Shown here one piece after another: positions 33,338-44,523 of a stretch of DNA of 64,000 nt. The stretch lies in NCBI GenBank assembly GCA_021613535.1, contig CP075493.1, forward strand, positions 17,422,001 through 17,486,000, read 5' to 3'. Position 1 is the first letter of the stretch; every line of letters begins with the position of its first letter. Source of the stretch: Adineta vaga. Lineage: Eukaryota; Rotifera. A model generated the notes under the pieces. The model made no database searches, was not told where the DNA came from, and saw only the letters and a program-made list of their open reading frames with translations. The translations under genes were made by a program, and so were the position numbers.

Positions 33338-36300
33338 GACTTGATAGAATTAATAAACCACCTGTACTACATCCCGCTCCTAAGTCAAATAGCTGCCATA
33401 ATTTTTTATTAATCTTTTCCTCTAATATCTGTATGACTTTGGCTGCAATGACGCCTCGAGTTCCACCTCCATCAATTGCAAGCAAACCATATCTCTTAGA
33501 TTTTTATGAACGAATAAGTACTGATGTCATATTGATGTCATTATTAAGCTTACCATCAAGTCTAATCTAAAAATATGGAACATAACTGAAAAGTTATCAT
33601 ACTGCAACGTCTATTAAAAAGACTTACCAGTTCGAATTTAACAATTGCATTAATTTCATCTAGAGTTGGTCTTTGAATGAAATCAACAGAGTAGCAACGT
33701 TGAATTAGTTCTTTCATGGTACCACTGATATTAGAAAAAGTAGTATCAATTACAGGAGTTTGAAATAGAAATTGTTGATCTTTTTTTTGATATTCTGCAA
33801 GTATTTTTGTGTACCGACGTAAAATCAAATTTGGAACTGTTATTTTATCTACTAGCTCAGCTGGTAACAACCATTTTCCTGATTTAAACAAGGCAACTTG
33901 TTCCGGTGTTTGATGATATAAACGATAAAGGACTAATCCAAGTGAATAAATGATATGCTGTATATTCATACTTTCTTGATTGGAAGAAGTTTTAAAATTT
34001 TTTGGAAATAAATATTCAGGTGGTTGATAAAGAAAGTCCGCTTTATTTGCTAAAATATTCAGTTTGATTCGAGAGTCACTTGAAATTAATACAGAATTCG
34101 TATTCAAAATGATAGGAGAGCATATTTTAGTAGATATACCATATTGAAACAGAAAGATAATCATTTCTATTAGTAGTACAGATATTTGCAAAATAGTTCG
34201 TGACGGTAAGGGAATGTTGTCAAGAAGAAAATCTTCCAAAGTTTTTGACCAATTTTCTGTAACTATGTGAACGATCTCTTCATGTATAAATGCACCATAA
34301 CAACGTAAAATATTTGCGTTCTCAATTTGACGCATTTGTTTGATTTCGTCATAAATTTGAAGTACATTTAATTTATGTCTTAAAGATCGAATCACTACGT
34401 TGTGTGATACTTTACATTCATTTTCATGCATTGTGAGAATACCGTATTTGACGATACTACCATCGAATTCAGATTTATATTCAACTGTAGAGTTTAGACT
34501 TATTTTTTTAAAGTCCAATGGCCAATTTTTTAACTTCGTTGCTTGAAAATTATCAAATCTGATCTGCACATTCTGGCAACGTTGTAAATATTTCTCACAT
34601 AATTTCTTTCGTTCATCTATCTCTTCAATCAATGTACTCATTTTTGATAATTGTTCGATATCAAGATAAGCACATTCAAATGGATCAAGTATATCGCCAA
34701 GAAATACTGATGAATCGCTAATTAATTCGGATATAAGTTTGGTTTTTTCATCTGGTTTGTTCAATTTGTCGCTTATGCGTTCATAAAGTCACTCTGCAAC
34801 TTTTGTTTTAAACAGATATGAATCTTTTTCAATATCTCTGACTGTGTAACCTTTAAAGAGATCATAGATTGACTCTGTCGCTAAAGCCAAACCTAGTGTG
34901 ACAGTAACTAGTGCTGCTTTCTTCGATCCGGAGAATTTTTTTACGTGATTTGTTATCATCGGATTTAAAACTGAATGATACTTCTGTTTGACGGCTGGAT
35001 CGTTTGCATTTTCACGTAGTAAGAATTGATAACTTTCTCTTATGGCATTGTCAAGTAATTGCATATCTTCACTACATGTATTCCACACATCTTTCATCGT
35101 TTTTTCCGCTTCATCTTGCAGAATCTTTGTAAAGTATTGATCAATCCATTCAATTAATTTCAATTGAGTATATATTTTATAACAATCAACTTTACTGATT
35201 GCATCTTTGGTATCTTGTTGGTAATTGAGATAGATCGAAGATAATAACGATAATTCATGTTCATCGGTTAATTTTCGTTTGTCACGAACACGTCCAAAAA
35301 ATCCATATTCTGAATTTACTCTCTTCGCGCAAAATCTGTTTGTTAAATCTGACCAATTTATACTATCACTTATATCTGTTGGTAATTTTAAGAAGTTAGC
35401 TGCGTCCATAAATTTCTTCTTAAATTCATCCTGATGGAAATTGTAAATAACAGTTTCTATAGCACTGGTATTGAATTTCTTAGCAATAGGTTCAGTTTTT
35501 GTTACAAGTCTTTCTTTTGCATTTTGAAACATTTCTTGCCGTTCTTTTAGACTTGAACAATCTCTGACAGATTTGGCAAATTCTTCATCTAACAAGTCAT
35601 AGTTGTATTTTATTGCTTTGTTATATAATCGTTGTGCCATAAATCGTACCTTATCCGTGATTGCAGATATCTTGAGTGACAAAATATTTGATATAAATGG
35701 AATAAATGCTCGTAAAAATTCAAAGTGTCTTTTATCATATATTTGGTAATTTTTCAAGACGTATAATGATTGTTTCGGATTTAATACTACGCAATGTTTC
35801 TTGTCGAAATTCACAAATAAATTAATCATTTCATTTTTCGCAGCATCAATTGCTTTCAATCTTTCTTCTGGACTTTTATCATCTAAATATGTCACAACAC
35901 AGAAGATCGATTCTCCAGTCAGACCATTATCGCGTAATTGAGTTAATAGATTTTTTAAGGAAGCAGTTATACCACATTGTATCACACAGAGAAATACGAA
36001 ACATCTTTTCATAGTATTCATTATAAGATTTGTCAATATATCGGTATCGTTCGAGCCTGGTGAGTCTAATAAAACGAGTCCACTTTGTAATAAGTCCACT
36101 GGCCATTCTAATTTGTATCTTCTATCACAATTGTCAATTCGTGTGAATGTTTGATTTGCAATATTATTTTTTAATGCTAATGAGAAAGATACTGTGGCAT
36201 TAAAATGAAGATTAATATTCTGAAATTGTATTGAATTTTCGAGTATTACAGAGAAGTTCTTCGTAGGTGAGTATCAAATTTCACATATTCCTGATGTAGT

Positions 36301-37155
36301 TTTAATAACATCTATAGGCATTAATTCTTCTTCTAAAATTAGATTAATTAGTGACGATTTCCCAACACCAGTATCACCGATAACTAACATATGAGACTCT
36401 TGTTGATTGCCATTCGGTTTAATGTAATCAATAAATTCTTGCATATCTATGTCAGTTTCTCAGCGTCATCCCACCAGCTCTTATGTAATTTTTCGTAACC
36501 ATTACAGATTAATTTTAATTGATTGGATAAATATTGATATTTTTCATATTCAAGTCTGATATTTTTAGCACAAAGCTCCTGTTGCGCTGCTACATCACAA
36601 CTAATGAAATTTTGTGTGGTAAATTCTTTGATTTTTTCTAAGTCATCGCACCATAACTCGATGTTAAATTCTCGATGATGAGTATCTGTTAAAAGTTTCA
36701 ACATTCTTCCTTTACCCCATTTGTCGAATGAACAATTGTTAGATACTAGAAGTTAAAGTAAAATATAATTAGTAAGAACGGTTCCAGTCTTCTTTACCTC
36801 GAATTGCTTCTTCTTGCCCATGAACATGGTATCCATTCACAGGAGAAACATCTGTGTCCGCATCATAGAATATGTCTATACTTGAAGTACACTGATCGAC
36901 TGAATTGATAGTGGGGTTCTCAAGAGTGCTTTTACATTCAGGTTGAGACTTGCTTTTGAAAGGATTGACAAAAAGAGAGCCAATTTTGTGAGTATTTGTT
37001 ATCATCCATTTAGCATAACGAATTAGTTTGCTTGGTTGCTTTACGTTACATGATGAGTCTTTTGTAGCCTTGTCATCATCGTCAGATTCACTACCGGATG
37101 ATGAATCTAGCCTCGTATCACTTTTTGGTCGGCTGCTTTTATCCAATGACGACAT
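33338..37155 (-). pseudogene. Dynamin-like GTPase + pseudokinase + truncated patatin fusion
   Basis: Exons 37155-36798, 36745-33628 and 33494-33338. The N-terminus is Ser/Asp-rich. The GTPase has a P-loop GDTGVGKSS (about 36390), G3 LLDSPGSND and a weak G4 (VVTYLDD), followed by a long helical region. The next domain looks kinase-like: a QMRQIENANILRCYGAF helix-C region, a YQPPEYL APE-like site, IYSLGLVLYRL, and CYSVDF.QRPTLDEI. The HRD and DFG residues are absent, so it is a pseudokinase. Last comes the patatin start AIDGGGTRG plus the GCSTG nucleophile elbow, cut off by the telomere-like repeat. Disablements: in-frame TGA at 36276-36274 and 34791-34789 (both explicable as CGA to TGA) and a one-base frameshift near 36466. 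With few lesions, inactivation looks recent. Confidence 0.7.
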
Positions 37156-37815
37156 TTACTAAATAAAGAAGAAATTGAGAGTGTGAATAAAAAAATTAAT
37201 TAAAAGAGTGAAGTGAGTTTTGTTCGGTATATGTATGTGTATTGTCTAGTTAAAAGGAACAAAAACTTGACTTGATTTGAGGAATCAGATGAACATATTA
37301 GTAATCAATGCAAAAGATTGATCGAGAAAATATAGGCCTGATTTAGAGTAAAGAATTATTGGCGCAGTCTTGAGTAGTAACAATGGCTGAAGGACAATCA
37401 TCTTCGCTCGGGATTCTGAACCATAGTCAGTAGAGTTCCTCATTCAGTTGAAGAATCTACGAGTCCAAAGGAGGAAAATCACTTATGTCTTTACTAATAT
37501 TATTTGTGTCCAAAAAATATCCCTATATATGTGTTGCTCTTTTTCTTCGTTCGTCTATTTGTCACATCACACCTATCTTGTTCTTATTCTTCTTCTCTTT
37601 TTGTGAAAAACAATCCGAATGAGGTTGTTGAAGTGCTTAAGAGTAAAGCATTTTTAACCACTACGTCAACTTCTCCTACTGCGGGTGGGTGTGGGTGTGA
37701 GTGTGAGTGTTGGATATATGGTAATCATACTCTCGCTCTCTATTTATAAAACAATCAACATAAAACATTTAAAACAGAACAATTTATTTATTAAAATATT
37801 TGTTCAATTAATTGT
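37156..37815. other. Intergenic with TG-rich patch
   Basis: Contains a G-arm-only copy of the telomere-like repeat (GGTGGGTGTGGGTGTGAGTG, 37684-37703). The open frame over it is not a credible gene. Confidence 0.45.
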
Positions 37816-38795
37816 TTAAATATATGTGCGAAGATGACGAATAACACGTCGTAATAAGTGTTCGTGAAAATGATTTAATTTGCACATTTTCTTTAATTCT
37901 TCTCTATAGATATTACCCGAAAGAATATAAAGAAAAGTTGATAAAACGTATGAACCTTGTTGCTAAACGATAGTAATATTTCGAATTGCAATAAGAAAAC
38001 TAGTATTCGTTGAAGATATAAATGTTGCTAATACAGAAGTAACTGCAGCAGGTAATGAAAAGAAAATATAAGCACTAACTTGAATAATTAACATTCGAGC
38101 TAATTGACCTTCTGTACGACGATGATGATGAATATTTATTTGATTTATTGGTGCTACACGTCGTACTTGATTGTGAATATGCTTAATAGTTAATAAACCA
38201 AATATTGTCATTGCAAATGGTGATAATATATAATAAAGAATAATACGACTATAAAAATAAATTGTAATAATTTGTTGACGAAGATTCTATACATTGATTT
38301 CTATTATAATCCCAATAATAAATAAGAAAAAATGGACTCATATAAGTAATAGTAAAAATACTAATAACAATAATTAATCTTTGTGCTATTCGTATAATGA
38401 CTTAAATTTCTTAATTGTACCAAAGATGAACTAGCAAAAAATCGATCAAGTGAAGCACATACTAACATAAGAATAACAAATAATGATGATGAATAAATAA
38501 TAGTATTTATGATTCGACATGTATATGGTGAATTAGCAAATATTATACAAAATTGATAATAAATATATATACTCATCGGTGAAATACTCATATAGATTAA
38601 ATTAGCAAAAGCTAAAGCAATAAAATAATGACTACATGGGGATAATCGAAGATCATGACGACTAAGAACACAAATATTGATTATATTGCCAATAAATGTA
38701 AATATCATTGCAATAGGTAAAATATATGAAGAAATTTTACGAATTTCATCATTTAAATTGTTTGTTATAGTCGATGATTGTGTACTAGTATTCAT
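37816..38795 (-). pseudogene. GPCR pseudogene (seven-TM)
   Basis: The intact first part (38795-38400) gives an N-glycosylated N-terminus, TM1 with GNIINICVL, TM2 (FIALAFANLIYM, LAxAD-like) and TM3 ending in CASLDRFFAS (DRF for DRY). A frameshift near 38395 moves TM4 and extracellular loop 2 (IVISIFTITYMSPFFLIYYW) to another frame. A second frameshift near 38250 restores TM5-TM6 (ILSPFAMTIFGLL, then RRTEGQLARMLIIQVSAYIFF). An in-frame TAG at about 37969 precedes TM7 (SYVLSTFLYILSGNIYREE). Three lesions mark it as dead. It is a different receptor subfamily from the gene at 31838-32760. Confidence 0.75.
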
Positions 38796-41197
38796 TTTAT
38801 CTTATATTCAATTGTCCTCATCGTTCTCTTTTATAATATCATTTCATATGCTTTTGACTGTCATCAATTGACGTCAAAGAATTAATTAATAAAATATAAA
38901 CTACATATTTATATATTTGTTTAAGAAAAGGTCGTATTTATGTTAATTATATAAAGTATAATAAAATTTATTTGCTTTAGGTAGAATGTGAGTTCATTTT
39001 AAATAATCTTTTTTTAATTGTTTATTCAGTACTCAATAATCTATTTTTCATCTATAATTTAATAATCTTATATTTACATCGTCAATTTTTAGTTGACATT
39101 AACATATTCAATCTTGACAATTTTCTCAAAATATGATTAATAATTTCAAAAATTATTCTTCTAATGAATACTTTTAGCAGTTCTAGTAATCTCTATTGAT
39201 GGTTGCATGATGTACAAAAAGAAAAAAGAAAGAAAGAGAGAGCGAGGTTCATTCACTCTGACTTTGATTTTGAAAATAAATGGTGAGGGTGTTGACTTGA
39301 TTTGCATCGTCATTTACACTCATACTTTCTTCTATGATAGAGACTGAATACACAGAAAGTAAACAACAGAAGTATTTCATTGAGTTTTTTTTTGTGTCAT
39401 TGATTTTGGTTCTATTTTTCTGACCGTAATCATTTGTGATTGATTTCCATAATATCTAATCATTTTCTTAAAGTTCTTTACGAAATATTGTACCAGATAA
39501 TGTATATATATATATATATAAAATGATTAAATGTGCAAAATGAGTCATTGCAGAAACAATTTGAAAAACTATAGATTTTCTTGTGCTAATCGAAATGAAT
39601 TTCTATATTGTTGATTTACAGTTAATGCTGCATATGATCGATATGCTGAAAATGGTAAAGTACAAATAACGATGATTAATACTCGAGTTGTTAACATACG
39701 TAATAATTGTGAATCTGTTCATCGTATATTTTCATTATTTTCTATAGTTTCTCGAACAATTTATCGTCGTTGTCATCGTTGACGAAGATTCTATAAATGT
39801 CCGATAAGTATTAGATTGAGAATTACATTGCGGTAAAATATTCCCAAAATTGATCCAATTTATTATTTATCTCATAATAAATAATTATTCCATTTATTAA
39901 TTTTGATATTCTTAATGAACTCATTTAACGAAATGATATATTTAATTAACCATAAAAATAACGATCATTTATTGGTAAAACAATTAACCAACATGATATA
40001 ATTTGCACGTATATAATCAAATAAATCTAATTATATTCAGTTAAATTAATATTATATTTTCAAGATAAAAAATATTCATTTTCAAACGAAAACTATGTCA
40101 AAAGAATATTTTTTGTCTTTAAACTTACTATATTTAACATTTTATATATTCCTTTTGATATTAAAAACAAATTTAATTATCATTATAATGAATTTATTCT
40201 TAACATACAATAAATGATATAATATTATACATAATATTTCCTTTCAGAATATATATTTATGTCATTTTAATATACAAATGTAAATCATTTTCTTCTTTCT
40301 AAAAAAATTTCTTTACAACTAATAATTTATTTAAATTGATAAAATCAGATAAATCTAAAAAGAATTTTAATACAATGATTCATATTTTATTTATTTATCA
40401 AAGTAGTCTGACTTTCTCTTCTTATTATACCAGATAGACTTGCATAGATGATACAAAACTACAGAGAATTAATCTTTTGAGAGGAATCTTTCACTTTTTT
40501 CTTTTAACATTCGAAAATCTGTCTAATATAATCTATTCGACTTTTCAATTCTATTCAAACAAGGAAAAAAAAATCATTTAATCGTTTATTTGCGTTGAAA
40601 TGCTACAATTTGATGTATATTCACACGAAATGTATAACATATTTGTTCTATTTATAGTTTAAACTCTATGGAATAAACAGAAATATTAAGTCCTTCTTCA
40701 ATCAGAATAGTTTACAATTCTACTGTGATCTGTTCACATTGTATATTAGTTAATAATTAAACTTTAAATATAAAAACTGTTAATAAAGATTGTAAAAGTT
40801 CGTAAAGATAATGATATTTTATATTTTCAATGTTAAATCAACATATAATTTTTTTTTTCTGTAATTCAGCTATATTTTAATGAAAAAGAAAAACTAATAT
40901 TATTATTCAAGAGAATATAAATGATATTTGTTTTCCGTTTTGTTTTTAAATATTTTCTTTGCTTTACTTTTATCAATTATATCTTTACAAAACTATCACA
41001 GATGTTCACAATATACTGTATACTAAATAAGTTGAATTTACTTGCAGCAAAAGAGATTAAAATTTAATTTAATCATGTGAAGATATTCATCTATCATTAT
41101 GGTGACAAATACAAATCAATCAAATGTTTTATTATTTACAAGATTGTTTGTTATTTAATTATTATTTTGAAAAATAATTCTAATTGAATTTTTTTAG
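38796..41197. other. AT-rich intergenic region
   Basis: A degenerate telomere-like patch lies at about 39283-39332 (GTGAGGGTGTTG...TTTACACTCATAC), and a (TA)n run at 39504-39521. An open stretch of about 50 codons after an AG acceptor at 39620 has no recognisable domain. It could be an upstream exon of the Kelch gene or a decayed gene. Confidence 0.35.
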
Positions 41198-42617
41198 ACG
41201 AGAAAATCTTGGAAAGAAAAGAATATTGTGGATAATTATTTCTATTGTAATTATATCTCTAATTATTATTGTGTTTCCAACAACAATTATTTTAACAAAA
41301 AAGACAAGTAGCACAACATTTATCACACTGGAAACATCATCATCAACAACAACAACTGTAGAAACAACAACAACAATAACAACAGATGCAACATCGATGA
41401 TAATGTTAGAAACTACATCGATAACAGTAATGGAAACAACATCAAGCACACCGATTTCAACAACAGAAATAATAACAAGTACATCGACAATGATTGTTAC
41501 AACAACAATACCGATAATTACAGGTGAGTGAAAATTATTCATTTATCTTCTTTTGAACTATTTATAAATTGAAAAAAAATGAATATATTTTTAAGCATGG
41601 ATACGAGCGAATAATATGATTCAATCACGATCATCTCATACGATATCTTTATTACCTGATGGGAAAGTTTTAGTAACTGGTGGTATATACAAATCGAATA
41701 TTTTAAATAGTGCTGAAATATATGATCCAATAACAGGATTATGGAATTTAACTAATTCAATGAATTATGCACGATATTCACATGCAGCGTCTGTATTACA
41801 GAACGGATTAGTATTAGTTTGTGGCGGAGGAGACCAGAAATATTCAACTTTTACATCAGAATTATATGATTCAAAAACACATACATGGACAATAACTGGT
41901 AATATGAGTATTGCAAGACATGTTCATACAACATCTGTATTATTCAATGGAAATGTATTAGTTGTTGGTGGATCTACAAACAGGTAATTTCTTTTATTTC
42001 AAAATAAGTCTAATCTATTTAATTTTAGTACTGAATTGTACAATCCATCTAATGGAACATGGAGAAAAATTGAAGATTTGAAATATTCACGATATTGGCA
42101 TCAAGCTTCTCTTTTATTAGATGGAAAAGTTTTAATTACAGGTGGAACAGATAGTGAACAGATACATGATATTCCTGAATTGTTTGATCCACTAACAGAA
42201 TCATGGACAACAACTGCTGCTATGAATTCTCTTAGAGGTGCTCATACATCGACCGTGTTGAAAGATGGAAAAGTATTAGTTACTGGTGGATTCGACTTTC
42301 CGATTAAGAAAAGTGCTGAATTGTATGATCCAGATACTAGGACTTGGACAAATACCAGTAGTTTACGTATTGGACGAGTATTACATAATGCATTATTATT
42401 ATCAGATGGAATGATTTTAGTTATCGGTGGAGCAACCGATAATAAAGAATTAAAAAGTGCTGAATTGTATGATCCATCCAATGAAACATGGTCAATGATT
42501 GATGATATGCATTGTTCAAGAGTTGAACATCGATCTATTTTATTATCCAATGGAACAGTATTAGTTACTGGTCAAAATGAAAATATCAATTATCCATGTA
42601 ATGCTGAATTATATTAA
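41198..42617 (+). CDS. Type II membrane Kelch-repeat protein (5' exon missing)
   Basis: Exons 41198-41523, 41596-41983 and 42029-42617 join in phase (introns of 72 and 45 bp). The first exon starts at a TTTTTTTAG acceptor and encodes a short basic cytosolic stretch (RENLGKKR), a membrane helix ([18 protein letters not shown]) and a Thr/Ser-rich mucin-like stalk. The other two encode six to seven Kelch motifs with the DGKVLVTGG...AELYDP.T.TW signature, forming an extracellular beta-propeller. The topology (inside-TM-stalk-propeller) matches the FG-GAP genes of this window with a different propeller. I did not find the start codon exon. Ligand unknown. Confidence 0.8.
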
Positions 42618-42730
42618 ATCTTTTTCTCATTCTATCTTTTCTTTTTTTAATTATTATTTACTCAATAAACTAAATTTATATTCCTATATTTCATAAACCA
42701 TAAAATTCCGAGTTCATTAGACATACCTAC

Positions 42731-42825
42731 TTGAGGGTGTGGTGTGGTGTGGTGTGGTGTGGGTGTGGGTGTGGATGTGGATGATTAGCTAGTCTGCGCA
42801 CTAACAACCACACCCACACCCACCC
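42731..42825. repeat. Telomere-like hairpin element
   Basis: TTGAGGGTGTGG then GTGTG/GTGGG repeats on the G arm, a spacer of about 35 bp, and a C arm with CCACACCCACACCCACCCC. It lies 114 bp after the Kelch stop codon. Confidence 0.75.
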
Positions 42826-43139
42826 CGATTTTATCTAACTAATTTATTTCGACAAGATTCAGCATATTATTCACGATTGTTAGTGTCGACTGCTGTTACT
42901 CGTCGCCGCTAACTATATCAGTATATATCTTTTCTTTCTGTTTCAAGGACTATTCTTTGTCCTAGTTGTTTTCACTTTCTTTCCTGTCGATTATGTTTCT
43001 GTTCTGTGATTGTTTTGGATATCTTTGATGAACTTTTGTTAAGCAATATTATGTCCGTATATTATCTTGTTGTTTCAGTTATATCCTTGTCTCGTTTTCT
43101 CTCTTACCCTGCTACTTATTCTATTTTCTTGTTTGTCCA

Positions 43140-43200
43140 TCTTGAGGGTGTGGGTGAATGTTTTCTGGGCTGCTTCATTCACCCACACCCACACCCTCAA
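43140..43200. repeat. Telomere-like hairpin element (best preserved)
   Basis: CTTGAGGGTGTGGGTGAATG, a 16-bp loop, then CATTCACCCACACCC and ACACCCTCAAG. The arms pair almost perfectly over about 20 bp. This copy best defines the family: inverted CTTGAGGGTGTGGGTG ends. Confidence 0.8.
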
Positions 43201-43324
43201 GCTCTCCATAGTTATTAATATCGTTGAACTATCATATAAATACTGATATTTGATATCGCTCATACACTTTTCGCAGTACACAGAACTTTTGGATGAAATC
43301 TAAAGTTTCCGTATTTTTCCGACT

Positions 43325-43433
43325 AGAGGGTGTGAGGGTGAATTGTGAAAGAAAACAGCGTCACCCTTGCACTCTCATCTTGGGTGTGGGTGTGGGTTAG
43401 GCTATACTTTTAATCCTCACACCCACCCACCCG
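43325..43433. repeat. Two adjacent telomere-like hairpins
   Basis: First: GAGGGTGTGAGGGTGA ... TCACCCTTGCACTCTC (43325-43376). Second: TTGGGTGTGGGTGTGGG ... CTCACACCCACCCACCC (43380-43433). Confidence 0.7.
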
Positions 43434-43655
43434 TTTTTCGGAACTCAAAGCATTGCCATAGTTCATTGAAGAATTCTAAAAGATTGATAGGCATAAAATG
43501 AGCAAAAAAAGAAAATTTTTTAAGATTGATAAGCATCGTAATCTCAACTACTTGTACTTTCAATTGATTTGATTCATAAAAAATGTTTTTCAATTTACTT
43601 TTTTCTGAACGATTAAATATGAATAAATTTTCGATTTTAAGCACAAATCAAATGA

Positions 43656-44076
43656 AATCAAGAAGGAATTACTGTTATTGGAAAAAATGGAAAAGGACAG
43701 CAATTAAATCAAGTTAATTCTTCTAATAGGATATTTATTGATAATCATAAAACAACTTATATTACTGATCGTAATAATCATCGTATTATTCAATGGAAAT
43801 GTAATGAAAAAGAAGGAGATTGTATTGCAGGAGGATATGGAAAAGGAAATGAAATGTTTCAATTGAATTGTCCATCAGATATTCTTATTGATCAACAAAA
43901 CAATTCTTTAATTATTGCTGATCAAGGAAATAGATGTGTGATGCTTTGGACAATTGAACAGAAAAAATCTCAACAAAATTCTTCTTTCTAATATTGATTG
44001 TTCTAATTTAGCTATGGATGAAAATGGTTTTATTTATTTTTGTGATTATGTGAAACATGAAGTAACACGAGGTTGG
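43656..44076 (+). pseudogene. Truncated NHL-repeat gene fragment
   Basis: An open frame with GITVIGKNGKG, then NHL-type blades (IFIDNHKTTYITDRNNHRII; DILIDQQNNSLIIADQGNR), runs to a frameshift near 43985. A further partial blade in another frame (LAMDENGFIYFCDY.KHEV) ends exactly where a telomere-like repeat begins. No 5' exon, stop in frame or full propeller remains. NHL propellers bind proteins or RNA; this fragment is not functional. Confidence 0.7.
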
Positions 44077-44132
44077 GTGTGGGTGTGGGTGTAAATGTGA
44101 GGGAAGAACATATACCCACACCCACCCTCAAT
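44072..44132. repeat. Telomere-like hairpin truncating the NHL fragment
   Basis: GGTTGGGTGTGGGTGTGGG ... ATACCCACACCCACCCTCAA. The coding match of the NHL fragment ends at its left edge. Confidence 0.75.
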
Positions 44133-44523
44133 TTATTACTAAGTTGATAATTCTCACAAAATGTTCAAGTATGTTTTAACTCATAAATATTTGTTAAATA
44201 GTGTCATTTGTGTCTTTCTATGTCACTGTATTTATCCGACAAATTCTTAATTCTTTTGCCACTAAAACAGTCGTAATGTACGTAGAAAAATGACCATAGA
44301 ATAATATATTCTAACTATTTTATAAGTCACAATTTGAACAGTAAATATTTCACAGATTTGTGATCGAGCATGGATCGCAGTATCAATACAATCAGGCATA
44401 ACCATTTAACCGTATGAGTTATATCATCGTGAAAGATTATCAAGCATAGAGTCGATTTTCTTTTCGATTTAAATCATGAAATAATATCTCATCTCGATGA
44501 TATGGATGCGAGAATGACGGTTA

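Noticed and set aside
33113-33570. Plus-strand open frames over the telomere-like inverted repeat
   Set aside because: His/Pro/Thr-rich products come from CCCACAC repeats, and the minus strand carries the real (patatin) coding sequence.
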